The translations under genes and the position numbers were made by a program. The notes under the pieces are model-generated. The model saw only the letters and a list, made by a program, of their open reading frames with translations. It searched no databases and was not told the origin of the DNA. A stretch of DNA of 64,000 nt from Zancudomyces culisetae (Eukaryota; Kickxellomycota; Harpellomycetes; Harpellales; Legeriomycetaceae): the NCBI GenBank assembly GCA_001969505.1, contig LSSK01000405.1, positions 1 to 64,000 on the forward strand, read 5' to 3'. Numbering within the stretch: the first letter of the stretch is position 1; each line of letters starts with the position of its first letter. This document shows, piece after piece, positions 1 to 11,705 of the stretch.

Positions 1-484
1 GCTAACAAAAAGTATGTAGCCGTTATACTACATTATATCATATTTTTCATCTATTTGTATTTTAATATCATTCTTCTAGATAATTTATATCAATTGGAGA
101 TTCCTCAATTTTATTTAGACAACTAGGATAAAAATGTAGCATATTGATCAGCGAATAAAATATTGAGGGAATTGCAATAGTATATTGTTATATATCAGCT
201 ACATACTGTTAGGTAGTGAATTTACTGATTTCTTTAGTGGTATATAATTTATAATGAAAGCAAGAAAAATTTTTAGGAAAAAACGATCTAGGATAGTATA
301 GTGAAGAGCAAAGAACATATATCGAGAGTCGGCCAACTAAAAGAAAAATCTTTAGCCTTTTTATCTGAATTTATTTATATACGTTTTTTATACATACTAA
401 TATTGCTAGTGTTTAAAGACGAGTTTATTTACAATTGATTTTATTATTATTCTAACAAAAATAAATATAATTGAATTAACGTTT

Positions 485-583
485 AACGGCAATCAAAACT
501 TGTGCTGATATTCGGGACTTGAGTATAGCTGACATCATCTTGTGATATACCTTAATTCAGCAATCATATAATCTGAAAAATAT
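485..583. repeat. Diverged dispersed repeat, copy A
   Basis: This segment aligns by eye along its whole length with 1027-1123. Both begin ACGGCAATCA, share a GAG/GAC-rich middle and a CAGC-AT stretch, and end in GAAAAATAT. Identity is clearly above chance but far from perfect. A third, weaker copy lies at about 1414-1490. Nature unknown: an old transposon end or a decayed tandem array are both possible. Confidence 0.55.
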
Positions 584-1026
584 ATCAATTAATTTTGAGG
601 TTGGTTTTTCTTGTGATTGACTTTGTTTACTTGATCCCGACATATCAAAATATGGGTACGTTTATAAAATTCTGTTACAGTCTTTTTCTTTTGTTTAAAA
701 CTATTTATAGAATAATTTTTTTGTCGACATCCTAAAGTATTTTTACACTTATACCAGATGTATCTTTTTTTACGTATAGGATGTGAGAAACCATGGAATT
801 GAATGAGGGGACACGTTAATTATTTTACAGCTTTATTTTATAGGTAATATTACATTTTGTTATAGAAACTACTTTAAAGATATTTTCATATATCAAAGTG
901 AACATTAATTTGATTAAAAGGTTACATGTTAAGCTTTTAATAAACCCATAGAAACTGTACTTTAAAGTTACTATCTAGTGTTTATTTGTTATATGATTTA
1001 TAATAAAAGCAATTTTAACATCCAAT

Positions 1027-1123
1027 ACGGCAATCAGAACTAGATATGTGACCCGAGACCTGAGCATAACCGTCATAATCAGTGCTATACTTACCTCAGC
1101 CATTCACCATAACAGAAAAATAT
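1027..1123. repeat. Diverged dispersed repeat, copy B
   Basis: Direct-repeat partner of 485-583, about 540 bp downstream and in the same orientation. The aligned parts include ACGGCAATCA at the start, GAGCATA/GAGTATA in the middle and GAAAAATAT at the end. No reading frame is conserved between the copies. Confidence 0.55.
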
Positions 1124-1413
1124 TTCTGATAAATAACAACATTTACATTATATTACTTTATAAAATTGATAATCCTTTTGTTGGTGAATTGACCACGACT
1201 CAATTTATAAACTACTGCGATTGAGAGTAATGTCTTGAATTATTAATTAGAACCTAACTTTTCACATCATGTGTAATGTAGAGTTAGCATATCATGTATG
1301 TGATTGTGAACAGAAAAACTGGGAAATGTTAGTCTCTTTTTTAAAGCATATATTTTAGCTTTTTATTATATACAATTATATCAACTGTTAAATACTCAAA
1401 AACAAACATAATT

Positions 1414-1490
1414 ACAAGTTATCTCGACCAGAGTAATCTTGCTGAATATGTGATATTTCAAATTCACAAGCAACTTTTCTGAAAAATATA
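1414..1490. repeat. Diverged dispersed repeat, weak copy C
   Basis: The second half resembles the ends of copies A and B: GAGTA, then TGTGATAT, AATTCA, and CTGAAAAATATA at the end. The first half is not recognisable. The match is visual only and weaker than that of A with B. Confidence 0.35.
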
Positions 1491-1716
1491 AAGTTGATTA
1501 AAACTACACATCAATCCTGAAATTTTTAACTAGTTTAATAACGCACTTTAGTTTTTTAAAAACGGATTTTTGCTAAATAACACTTTTAATATATTACATT
1601 CTTACTAGTGTTATCCCAACTAATATATAAACGAGATTGGAGGTATTTATTTTTGAGTAAACAGTAATAAAAGTTAATCAAAAAAAAAAACATATTAATT
1701 TTTTAAAGAGAAAAGT

Positions 1717-2600
1717 TTAGACGAGTTTTTTAGCCTCAAAGAATCTCCTGAGGTGCTTGAGTTGCCAATAACAAACAAGTCCAATTAGGATAACCTGAAT
1801 CAAGGCCCACACGTATACTCTCTTGTTGATAGATTTTACAGTCTCGTTGAACTGAGCCTCTCGTTCTTTTTGGTACTTTTGTTCGTCTCTGATTCCAAGA
1901 ATTCTGTTGTTAAGGATTCTGATGTTGGCTTGAAGTTCGGAAACCTTTTCTCCGGTCTTTTTGCCGTCGACATCTTCCTCATTGCTGAAAATGTCAAATT
2001 CGACTTTTAGTTTGTTTGGTGGGGCAATGTTAGGGTTTGGTGTGTTGGGGGTAAAGCAGATGTTTTGACGGCCGCTAGTGACTACAGAAAAGGAAAATTT
2101 TCCTTGCTGTCCGCCCTTCTGATCCATAATCCGTTTGTTTGTTTGTATATCCTAATTTCATGTTTGGGTAAATGTGGTTATATTTTGAAAATATGGATAA
2201 ATTAATCATCCAACGATCATTATCCGTTAAAATGAAAAGTTGAAATTAAATATTTATAAATAGATGATCTTGTGGGTATTGAAATATAAATACTACAAGA
2301 TAGATAATGAAATTAAAAATGTTCTGAATTTCTCTTTCAAAATTTGTTATTACACACTAAGAACAAAATAAAGGTACTTACATCTACAGTAATGTGAATA
2401 TTTAGATTCTGGTTTTCTACAGTTCGTTTTTGAGCTGTATAGTACTCGTAAATGCTGTATTTGCCCCTCACGACGTATTTAGCTGGGGCCTCCTGGATAA
2501 AACATTCTCGGTGAGCAGGGTTGGCGTAAAAGTAGATTGCGCTGGTCACGGATGAAAAAAGTAGAATGTTGGTTATTAGATTCATCTTTGCTGTAGTCAA
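1717..2600 (-). CDS. p24 family cargo receptor, alpha type (Erp1/Erp5/Erp6, TMED4/9-like)
   Basis: Type I membrane protein of COPI/COPII vesicles that helps sort secretory cargo between ER and Golgi. Two exons join cleanly: 2382-2600 and 1717-2151, with a 230 bp intron opening GTAAGTACC and ending TTAG, phase 0, giving 217 residues. In order: signal peptide, GOLD domain starting YFYANP with the family's REC Cys and closed by a second Cys in QNICF, coiled-coil stretch, transmembrane segment (ALIQVILIGLVCYWQ), and short tail. The tail ends FFEAKKLV, a dilysine COPI retrieval signal typical of the alpha subfamily. A Met six codons into exon 1 is an equally good start for the signal peptide. The p24 proteins work as hetero-oligomers; a gamma-type partner is encoded at 47853-48473. 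Confidence 0.9.
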
Positions 2601-3194
2601 ATGTATACACTAGAATTATATATAAATGTATAGTAGATGATATAAAGTTTCAAACTCCCTATTCCGTTTTTAGATTTTTAATAATAAAATACTTCATTTA
2701 TGTTATGGAAAAAAATATTGAACAATGGAAATGAAAATGAAAATTCAAAATTGTTAAAAAAAACAATGATGTCAATTTGTAATAGGGTAGATTTTCGAAT
2801 AAACCTTTTGGAGCTGGATTTTAATGGCTTTGTTCACGTAATCTCAGCTTTTTTGTATTTGAAAATTAAACTAAAGGTGTGTGTGGTTTTTACAGTTTGT
2901 AAAATTCTCAATTCTGATTGTTATTGTATACTTCTAATGTGATAATAAACTCTGTGTGACCCAAAGTATATATTATAGTCGCTACAAGAGAATAGACAGC
3001 AAGCTAGTCTGCCTGCTGTAATATCCTGTATAAACATGAATATTAAAGTAAAATAATAGTATTTGACAATTATCAGTTATATACACATTTGTTATTTAAA
3101 TAGAATAAATAGAGTGCCAGAGAAAATAAATTTAATGTCAGAAGCAGTAAAAAGAATATAAAAGTTATTTTAGCAAACGAATCAAGAGAGAAAA
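2601..3194. other. Intergenic, p24 promoter side and Spb1 3' flank
   Basis: Lies between two minus-strand genes, so it holds the promoter of the p24 gene and the 3' end of Spb1. An 80-codon plus-strand frame (2700-2942) has low-complexity Lys/Asn content and no recognisable homology; I do not call it a gene. Confidence 0.5.
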
Positions 3195-5982
3195 CTACTT
3201 TCTACGCTTGTTTTTGGATTTTGATTTTTGATTGCGAAGGTCCTTTCTGAGTCTGGAGTCAACCATCTTGTATTTGCCCTTAACACCCTTAGGTCTTCCC
3301 TTAACCCTCTTGTTAGAACCTTTAGCAACGACAACCTTGGCTTTGTTTTTGCGAGATTTTGCGTTGGCAGAAGCAATTCCCTTTCTCATCATTGACTGGA
3401 TGGATTTGGCTTTCTCAGCCTCAGTCATATCGGTACTTTCATTCATATCATTAGCCTTAGCCTTTAGTTTCTCTAGTTTCTTCAAAAACTTGTTCTTCTT
3501 TCTTGCCTTGGCTTCCATAACCTTCTTTATAGGTCTGGAGTTGATTTTTTCCGAGGATGCCTTCAAAGACTTCATAGCGTCTTCGGAGATGGGAATAACT
3601 GGTTTGTTGAACTTTCTTTCGTTGTCCAAATACCAGGATGGAAGATCTTGAATATCGTTGTGAGCGTATCTATTATAGTAGTTGTCAATAAGCTTTTCCT
3701 TGGTAATATTCCCATTTAGCAAGTCGTGGGCTAGGGTGAGAGCCTCTGGAGTATTCAATATTGAATAGTCAAGATCATCATCATCATCCTCAAGAGCCTC
3801 CTCTTCAGGTTCAGCATTTTTTTTTTGTTGAGTTTTCTTAGAAGGTAAAACAGTAGGAACATCCTCATTAGTGACTTTGACTTTATCATTGGCTTTGGCT
3901 TTGGCTTTGGCTTTGGTTTTGGTTTTGGTTTTGTCTTTGGATTTAGTTTTGGTGTTGGTATTAGCTTCGGCTTTAGATGAAACAGTGGTAGAGGAAGGAG
4001 CTGAAGTGGTTGATTGAGTATCATCAAGTTCAATAGAATCAGGTGCAATAGGAATATCCTTGAATAAAGGTTGGTCAAACCAAAGTGCTGCCTGTTTGGA
4101 GAGTTGGATGGATTCAGAGTCTTCAACTTTTTGTTTTTTAAGCGATCTTTTCATTTCGGAAATGGCTTCTTCATCGTCCGAATCAGGTGAAGCACCACTG
4201 CGAGACTGACCTGGTCTCTTTCTCTTGGTGCTCATATCATCATCACTGTCACTTTCGCTACCAGTGTCGTCTTCAGCCAATGCCTTATCTCTATAAGTAT
4301 CTTTATCCATATCACCATAGCTTTCTATGCTTTCAAGATCGCTATCAAATCCACGAAACTCTTTTTTGTCATTATTTTCAGGTCTAGTTTTAGTCGATGA
4401 CTTTTCCAAGTATTGAGAATACTGTCTGTCAAGCTCTCTGTTCATCATTAGAGCTCTTTTGCGGTCATGTCCCGATTTTGCAATGTCATCACCCGAATCA
4501 AAGTCGCTACCTTCATCTTCAGAGTGCGAATAGCCAAACTCCTCTTCAATGTCTGAATCAGGGTCTAGTTCATTGGCATCGTCTATATCAATCTGTCCTA
4601 CCACTTTTCTAATAGTTTTGGCCTTTGATTTAACACCTGAGGATGGGATAGTGAACAGAGATTCGTCACCTTGATCCATTCCAATATCAGCTGGTGTTGT
4701 CATGTTAAGTTGAAGCTTTACAAGTTGCTTTTTACGTCGTTCGTTGACCTTTCTCCGCTCCTTTCGCAGTCTTTTTTTGTCTGCCTCTGCAACCAACTCC
4801 AACTCATCTGCACTCTCCAATTCTTCCTCCCCCTCTCCTTCTTTTTTATCAGCTTGCTGTTGCTGCTGCTGTTTAGCGTCTAGCTGCAGTCTCTCTCTGA
4901 TGCTTGCGCGCCATTTCATCAGTTTCCTAAAATCCTTTTTACCCAAAACTTTCAAATCAGCACATGCCAAAAGAATGTCTTGATCTGTCTCTGGGTATTT
5001 TGCAAGCTCTTTATCTTCTGTTTCAACAAATTCCAACACGTTATTTGTGGCCAATACCACCGCTGGCTCTTTGCTATTTATAAAATCCATTGCTCTCTGC
5101 TTTTTGAACAACACATTTAATCCTTCCTCGTACCCCTCACGGTGCCGTTTCTTTTGCTTTTTCTCTGGCGCAAAAATATCCTCAACATTATTCTGCTTAC
5201 CGGTTAGATCCAATTCTTCAAATACATATCTACTATCTAAAAACTTGCTATCAATCTTCTTTGGTGCTTTGAAGCCCTGACACACCACAAATATTTCCGC
5301 TGATACGTTTCTGGATGATGGTGGTTTGGTTGCCTCCACCTTTTCGAAAAGCTGATTAAACACCCACAACAAGCTATTGTAATCGCGTGATCTAAACACC
5401 TTGGTAACAAAAACACCTCCCTTTTTCAAAAACTCGGTTGCCAGACTCAATGATTTCAATACCAGCTCTGCCTGTGTAAACGCATCATGTTCCCATGCCG
5501 CACCCACATTTGGTGCACCGTCATGTAATACTCTATTACCATTTTGTTTCAATTAGTGTCAATGCTTAAAAATTTATGTTAAAAAATGTAGTTTTTCTTT
5601 AATTTTGCTGCTTTAATACTACAGTAGTAACACTGAACACTTACACGTCAGCCTTCCAGGTTTTTAGTGTTTGACTCAAGCTGTTTCTACATTTATCCGT
5701 TGTAATATCTTCCACAAGCGTAATAACCTTGGGTATTGGTTTAATCGGTACCAAATCCACTCCTACTATTACACTTGAGCTAGGCATATATTTCTGTGCA
5801 ACTTGCAGCCAACCTCCTGGTGCAGCACAAAGATCGATTAGAGCCCTAGCAGATCCCAAGAAATTGTATTTTTTGTTCAATTGAATCAACTTGAACGCCG
5901 AACGGGCTCTGTAGCCCTGCTCCTTCGCCAAGTGGTAGTACTTGTCCAACCGTCCCTTTCCTGTTTTCTTTTTAAAACCCAT
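3195..5982 (-). CDS. SPB1: AdoMet-dependent rRNA 2'-O-ribose methyltransferase Spb1
   Basis: Nucleolar FtsJ/RrmJ-type enzyme that methylates the ribosomal A-loop of large-subunit rRNA during 60S maturation. Exons 5645-5982 and 3195-5532 are joined across a 112 bp intron (GTAAGTG to AATAG, with CACTAAT near the 3' end as probable branch site). The join restores the conserved [14 protein letters not shown], giving 891 residues against 841 in yeast. The start [16 protein letters not shown] is family-typical, followed by the AdoMet motif [11 protein letters not shown] (about residue 48). The Spb1 middle domain ([15 protein letters not shown]) and a Lys/Arg-rich C-terminal domain follow. A low-complexity Thr-Lys/Ala-Lys tract is encoded by a hexanucleotide-like repeat around 3890-3960, and long acidic stretches lie between the conserved parts. 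The gene is divergent from TUF1. Confidence 0.95.
3888..3962 (-). repeat. Hexanucleotide microsatellite inside SPB1
   Basis: On the plus strand the units are GGCTTT and GGTTTT in tandem. On the coding strand they give alternating Lys-Ala and Lys-Thr dipeptides in a disordered linker of Spb1. Likely length-variable. Confidence 0.7.
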
Positions 5983-7204
5983 TTTCCTTGTTGTCTAGTA
6001 TATGCCTGTTTTCTATACAATTTTCATGCAAAGTATTCGGGTTGTATTTCTGGTTAACTAGGCTCAATCGTATTTTTTTCAATGAAAAATTTTTTTTTTT
6101 TAAAAAATATTGTAACTTACCACAGCAAGAAAACCTGTTGAAAAAAATTTTCATCAAATTGGAAAAAAATACTGACCTTTTTCCAAATCACGTTGATACA
6201 TTTTTATAGGCTAAATCAAAATTAATGCTATGTGATATTTTGAAATCAAGGTCATGGCTCGAACTTCAATTTTGATCTTAAAGTGTCGAGTTCAAATAAC
6301 ATTTTGAAAAATATGAAATGACTACATATGCTATTTGAATTTATATACGGACCAAGTATACTGTTTGTTCCATACTATTTGTTTTTGGATTGGCACATTT
6401 TTTTTGGAAAGAGTTTAACTACAAAACACTTTTACCATTGCAGCAAGTGAATACACATATTTTTGTTGTATGGTACAAACACCTTATACAGTAGATATAA
6501 ACACCCCAATATATACACTCATTTATATTTGATATACGGTAGTGTTTGTGACATATCTAAAATGTGTAGCCATTTAATCCTTTTAAAATTTTATTCTCTC
6601 GACAACTAATTAAACACAAAAATCAAAACCCATTGACACTGTACTTGTTTAAATCATTGTAAAAGTATTATATATAGCAACACGATAGCTTCACCGCGTT
6701 TCAGAATAGTCACCTATTTATTTGATTGCCTATATACGTTGAACACAGATACAGGCACAGGCACAGACACAGACACAGATGTTATTTACTTCTTGTGCGC
6801 CATTTTGGCATTAGTCAAAATGGGTCGTATATCAAACTGTCTATGTTGCATTTCATACAGTCAGCAGTTCTAAGCCAAGCAATAGATTTTATAATTCGTT
6901 GGCTTACTTTTGTTTTCTAGAACCATTTTGTTTTCCCTTATTTATGGTGATTCGTCGTATTGATACTATCCGCTAAAAAAAAATTTTTTTTCGAATTAAA
7001 AGTCATTGATAACTTTTTTTTGATTAAGGCCATGCTAACAACTGTGGAAAAAAAATAATAATCAATGTATGGGAATAATTTGGGATTGTTTTTGATTAAC
7101 TGGAATTTAAGAATCAACTGAATATCAACTATTTCTACCAGACTTTTAAAGGTATAATATAGAATCACTACGAAAATAAAAACAGCAGTTTAGTTTTTGC
7201 GGAA
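5983..7204. other. Divergent promoter region SPB1 / TUF1
   Basis: A 1.2 kb AT-rich spacer between the minus-strand SPB1 start and the plus-strand TUF1 start. It holds a short CACAGA-type microsatellite (6743-6780) and several T-runs. No further gene was recognised. Confidence 0.5.
6743..6780. repeat. CACAGA-type microsatellite
   Basis: Tandem six-base units, ACAGGC then ACAGAC, in the SPB1/TUF1 spacer. A short overlapping frame is an artefact of the repeat. Confidence 0.7.
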
Positions 7205-8811
7205 ATGTTGACTTCAAGAGTGCAGGGATTGAAACAAGCCGTGTTCAAGGCAAACTTCAAGGGTGCTGTGAGCCAATGTGCAAGGAATTTGAGAGTATCT
7301 CAAATCAAAAACTACTCCATGGCAACAACTAGAGTAGCTCCACTCAGAAATGAGCACATCGCCAGAATGTCAGCTGGAATGAACGCTCAAGGTAAGTACC
7401 CTCTTTTTTTTCTTTTGTGTTAGGACAAGCCGCTCTTGGTGTTTTTATAGTGATTCTAGTTAGTATTTTTTTTTTATTTAGAATGAAATCTAAATTTTGA
7501 AACCACACCGATTCTTCTCCATGATTTGATGACTTTTAGTTTAATAACAACTAAAAATACGTTGTAACAATATAAATTTAAATAGGCTCATTCAAAAGAT
7601 TCATGGCCACCGACGGAAAAACCTATGAACGTTCAAAGCCACACGTAAATATTGGAACTATCGGTCACGTAGATCACGGAAAGACAACACTCACAGCCGC
7701 AATCACAAAGGTATTGGCTGAGACCACAGGTGGAGCCAAGTTTTGCGATTATAACCAGATCGATAAGGCACCAGAAGAAAAGGCAAGAGGAATTACTATT
7801 TCCACCTCTCACGTAGAATACGAAACCGGAAACAGACACTACTCGCACGTTGACTGTCCAGGGCACGCTGATTACATCAAAAACATGATTACAGGTGCAG
7901 CACAGATGGACGGTGCTATTATTGTCGTTTCAGCTACAGATGGACAGATGCCACAAACTAGAGAACACATTCTTCTTGCTAAGCAAGTTGGTGTTAAGAG
8001 CATTGTTGTCTATGTCAACAAGGTTGATCAAATCGAAGACAAGGAATTGTTGGAATTTGTAGATATGGAAATGAGAGAACTGCTCAACCACTATGGATAT
8101 GATGGAGACAACACTCCTATTGTATTTGGATCAGCTTTGTGTGCTCTTGAGGGCCGTGAACCCGAGATTGGATCCAAGTCCATCCTTGACTTGATGAGCA
8201 AGGTTGATGAGTGGATTCCTACTCCAGTTAGAGATCTCGAAAAACCATTCTTGATGCCAGTAGAAGACGTATTCTCCATTGCCGGAAGAGGAACAGTGGT
8301 TACAGGAAGAGTCGAGCGTGGATTGATAACAAAGGGCCAGGAAATTGAAATTGTTGGTTTTGGACCTTCAACAAAAACCACACTAACTGGAATTGAAATG
8401 TTCCATAAGGAGCTTGAACGTGGTGAGGCTGGTGACAACATGGGTGCTCTTCTACGTGGTATCAAACGTGAACAAATCAAGCGTGGAATGATTTTGGCTG
8501 CTCCAAACTCTGTAAAATCACACAAATCATTCGTTGCCCAGCTTTACATTTTGAAGAAGGAAGAAGGTGGTCGTCACACTCCATTCCATAACAACTACAA
8601 GCCACAGATGTTTATTAGAACCTGTGATGTCACTGCCATTTTGACCCATCCAACCAAGGAGGCCGAAGATACCATGGTTATGCCTGGTGACAATGTCGAA
8701 ATGCGTTGCGACTTGATCCACGATGTTCCTGTCGAAGAGGGTTTGCGCTTCACAATCCGTGAAGGTGGTCGTACTGTAGGTACTGGTGTTGTTACAAAGA
8801 TCATCGAGTAA
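7205..8811 (+). CDS. TUF1: Mitochondrial elongation factor Tu
   Basis: GTPase that delivers aminoacyl-tRNA to the mitochondrial ribosome. Exons 7205-7391 and 7586-8811 join across a 194 bp intron (GTAAGTACC to AATAG, phase 1), giving 470 residues. The first ~70 residues are basic, Ser/Ala-rich and lack acidic clusters, as expected of a mitochondrial presequence. The G domain has GHVDHGKT (about 89-96), DCPGH (about 152-156) and NKVD (about 207-210). The two beta-barrel domains follow and the end ([14 protein letters not shown]) is family-typical. Translation from the Met in exon 2 (7603) would give a leaderless protein that begins only about 20 residues before the P-loop, so the upstream start is preferred. 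Confidence 0.96.
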
Positions 8812-10041
8812 TTTCTTTTTTTTTCCCCTTCACATTTGTCACTTTTTTTTTGTTTTTTTCTGGTCCAATGGTCTATTTAGTGGTAACCTTTTTTTATGAC
8901 CCTAATAATAGACACTTTTTTTTCATACTAGCTCTATATTCTACTCTTATATTATAGCTTTTCACTCTATAAATATATCACCTATAACATATCCTGCTAT
9001 GGTTTAATGCGTTTGCTAAAAGCAACATTGAATTTTAATTCGCATCTGTCATGTTCTCAATTAACCAGATGTCCCCTCCATCCATTATTGGTTTGAAGCC
9101 ACAGGTTCGTGTTGTACAGGTCATATTAGCCTCTTCTCCCTCTTCTCCCTCTTCTCCCTCTTCTCCCCCTCTTCTCCCCGCCTTTTCTGAAAATTAGTTG
9201 GACTATTTATCTTTTAAGTTTCACTTTGTATCAAAAATTGGCTTTGAGGCTATTTTTCAGAGTATTTTAAAAGGATCTATTTTTGTACACCTTTAGTCTA
9301 CAAGATATAAATTTTTCCCGTGCTAAAGTTCGAATTTCTGCTATCAGAAATATAACATCAACCGAAATTAAATGTCTATTGGTGTTAAAGCTTTTATTTG
9401 CCAATTAATTATTATTTACGAGGCATTTGAAACAAGAATGTTATTTTACATTCACTACAAATCGTCTCCAAATTCCCAATTGAAGAACAGAGTAATGATA
9501 AAAAGGATTACTATGCATTTCAAAGTGGCTGCTTGGGACGAGCAAAAACTAAAAGATGCATAGAAAATTATACACTTGCTGAACCTCTTGAGATTGGCAA
9601 GCACGAGAGTTTGAGCTTTAATGATTTTGGATATCGTCCAAGTTTGCAATATTATCTCTTGTTCCAATGAGGTAATAATCCTATGATTGAGAGACTTTTG
9701 TTTGAAAACAAATATCTGTTATAGCCACAGTGTAAAGTACAAGACAAAATAATACCGAATAAAAAATAAAAACACATAATTCGATTGTAAAATATCTAGG
9801 TGACTTTGAGTATTATCCCTTTCCTACAAGCAATTTCAATAAAGTATCGCCTTTTGCTCTGACCTTTATATTCTCAACTATACCGTCTTTTACTTTTTTT
9901 TTAATACCTTAAAGCGTCTAAAATATCATTGATATATATCTCTTTGTCCCGAGTAAACAATTTTATTAGTGAATTAAATAATTATATACATATAAATAAA
10001 TAAAAAAATAAATATCTCAAAACGGTAGTAAAACTCCGAGT
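8812..10041. other. Intergenic TUF1 3' flank and promoter of the glycine-rich gene
   Basis: No convincing gene. Contains a pyrimidine microsatellite (9131-9179). A 63-codon plus-strand frame at 9372-9563 has no recognisable homology or splice partners and is left uncalled. Confidence 0.5.
9131..9179. repeat. TCTTCTCCC microsatellite
   Basis: About five tandem copies of a TCTTCTCCC-like nonamer, all pyrimidine on the plus strand, 320 bp past the TUF1 stop. Such a mirror-type polypyrimidine tract could adopt triplex structure; no function is implied. Confidence 0.75.
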
Positions 10042-11457
10042 ATGCTTACACGAACGCTTACAATATTGCTGTTGGTTGCAGCTACAAATAAAGGAAGTAC
10101 AATAGGCCACTCTGCTACCAAGGAGAAGGTTAGATATCTTGGTGTATCTGGCTCCGATAATGATGGAGGAGATCCCAACCAGATAAAACTTAAACCTGTT
10201 ATGGTACAACCAGGATATAATGGGGGTACAGGGCCTGGGTCTGGAAATGGAAATGGAAATGGAAATGGTGGAATGAATATTGGGTATGGTTCTGGAAGTG
10301 GAAATGGAAATGGAAATGGAGGTGGTTCTGGCACTGGAGGAGGCGGTGTTGGATATAGTTCTGGAAATGGAGGTGGAAATGGAGGTGGAAATGGAAGTGG
10401 AAATGGTGGTGGAAATGGGGGATCGGGTGTTGGATATAGTTCTGGTAATGGAGGTGGAGGTGGAGGTGGAATAAATATTGGGTATGGTTCTGGAAGTGGA
10501 AATGGAGGTGGTTCTGGCACTGGAGGAGGCGGTGTTGGATATAGTTCTGGAAATGGAGGTGGAAATGAAGGTGGAAATGGGGGATCGGGTGTTGGATATA
10601 GTTCTGGAAATGGTTCTGGAAGTGGGAATGGTAATGGTAATGGTGGATCAGGTATTGGATATATTGCTGGTTCTGGTACAGGATCTGGCGGTGGTTCTGG
10701 AGCTGGTGGAATAGGTTTTGGATATAGTTCTGGAAATGGAAATGGTAACGGAGGTGGAGGAGCAGGCATTGGATATAATTCTGGAAATGGAGGTGGAGGT
10801 GGAAATGGAAATGGAGGAGCAGGCATTGGATACGATCCTGGTTTCGGTTTTGGTAATGGTAATGGAGGAGGTGTTGGAGGAGGAGGTATTGGATATGGTT
10901 CTGGTATTGGTATTGGACCTGGATTTGGACCAAAGATAAGAAATCCCAATGGACCCATTTATGAAGAAAAAGTATACTTATCAAAAATCAACGACTATAC
11001 AGTTAATGGATGTGTAAAAACCAAATATGTTGATGTAACCATATACGCATGCGTCGGAAGTGAAAGTGCAACATGTGAAAACGAAGGTAGGTGCATTACC
11101 CAGTTGGTGTTTTATAACTTTATACAAAATTATTTCTAAAACCATTTCAATGAAATTGAAGCTTTCATTATACAATCTAAATCGTTATTTAAAAAAATAG
11201 CAACGCTGGAAAGCACCGAGTTACTAATGGGAGACTTAGTCACTGAAACATCTACAGAGTTTGTAGAAGAAACTCAGTTTGTGTCTGATGGGGATTTTAC
11301 GGAAGATCTTACGGAAGTTTTTACAGAAGTCGCCACGGACACAATTACACTGATTACAGAATTCCAAACATCCACCCAAAACCTGGTTGTTATTCCAGGA
11401 AGCGGAACAGTGGACTTGGCTACAATCACCGACTTTTTACCCGAAATAACACCATAA
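10042..11457 (+). CDS. Secreted glycine-rich tandem-repeat protein
   Basis: Not assignable to a named family. Two exons, 10042-11086 and 11201-11457, join across a 114 bp intron (GTAGGTGC to AATAG, phase 1), giving 433 residues. A signal peptide (MLTRTLTILLLVAATNKGS) is followed by a Lys-containing linker. A Gly/Asn/Ser tract of about 230 residues comes next, built on SGNGNGG-type units and punctuated about 11 times by aromatic motifs (GVGY, GIGY, NIGY). One module (NIGYGSGSGN through VGYSSGNG) occurs twice, showing internal duplication. After the tract comes a globular-looking part with three Cys (VNGCVKTKYVDVTIYACVGSESATC), then a Thr/Glu-rich tail ending FLPEITP. There is no GPI-type hydrophobic C-terminus, so a soluble, matrix or covalently wall-bound product is likelier than a membrane one. 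A structural or adhesive role is inference from composition only. Confidence 0.8.
10210..10930 (+). repeat. Coding tandem repeats of the glycine-rich protein
   Basis: Degenerate tandem GGAAATGGA/GGTGGA-type units. Because the units avoid stop codons on both strands, long frames stay open in several registers, including a 313-codon proline-rich frame on the opposite strand. Those are composition artefacts: only the plus frame has a signal peptide, a conserved-looking C-terminal part and a proper intron. Confidence 0.8.
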
Positions 11458-11705
11458 TTACTTATGGCCTCCAATCTATTATTAATATCGATAACTAGAT
11501 CTCGATTGTACAATGCTGTAGTACGGGTTTTCTTTTAATGCCATGAATTATTACTTATTATAAAATATATGCTCATATAAGGAATAAATAAAACGCAAAA
11601 TAAACGGATATATAAAAGTACAATGATGTGACCCTTGCAATATTATGCCGTTTTTTTTTGTTGGGCGAATAATTACAACATAATAAACTCTAGAGTCTTA
11701 AAGTC

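Larger units (their letters stand above)
1..1716. other. Gene-free AT-rich stretch with diverged repeats
   Basis: No open frame or splice-linked exons were recognised. The stretch carries three diverged copies of a roughly 100 bp unit (listed separately) and homopolymer runs. It also holds the 3' flank of the p24 gene that begins at 1717 on the minus strand. Confidence 0.6.

Noticed and set aside
2700-2942. 80-codon plus-strand frame as a small gene
   Set aside because: Its start is a run of Lys/Asn low-complexity codons and it lies in the p24 promoter; no homology recognised.
9372-9563. 63-codon plus-strand frame as a small gene
   Set aside because: No recognisable motif, signal peptide or neighbouring exon; such lengths are common by chance.
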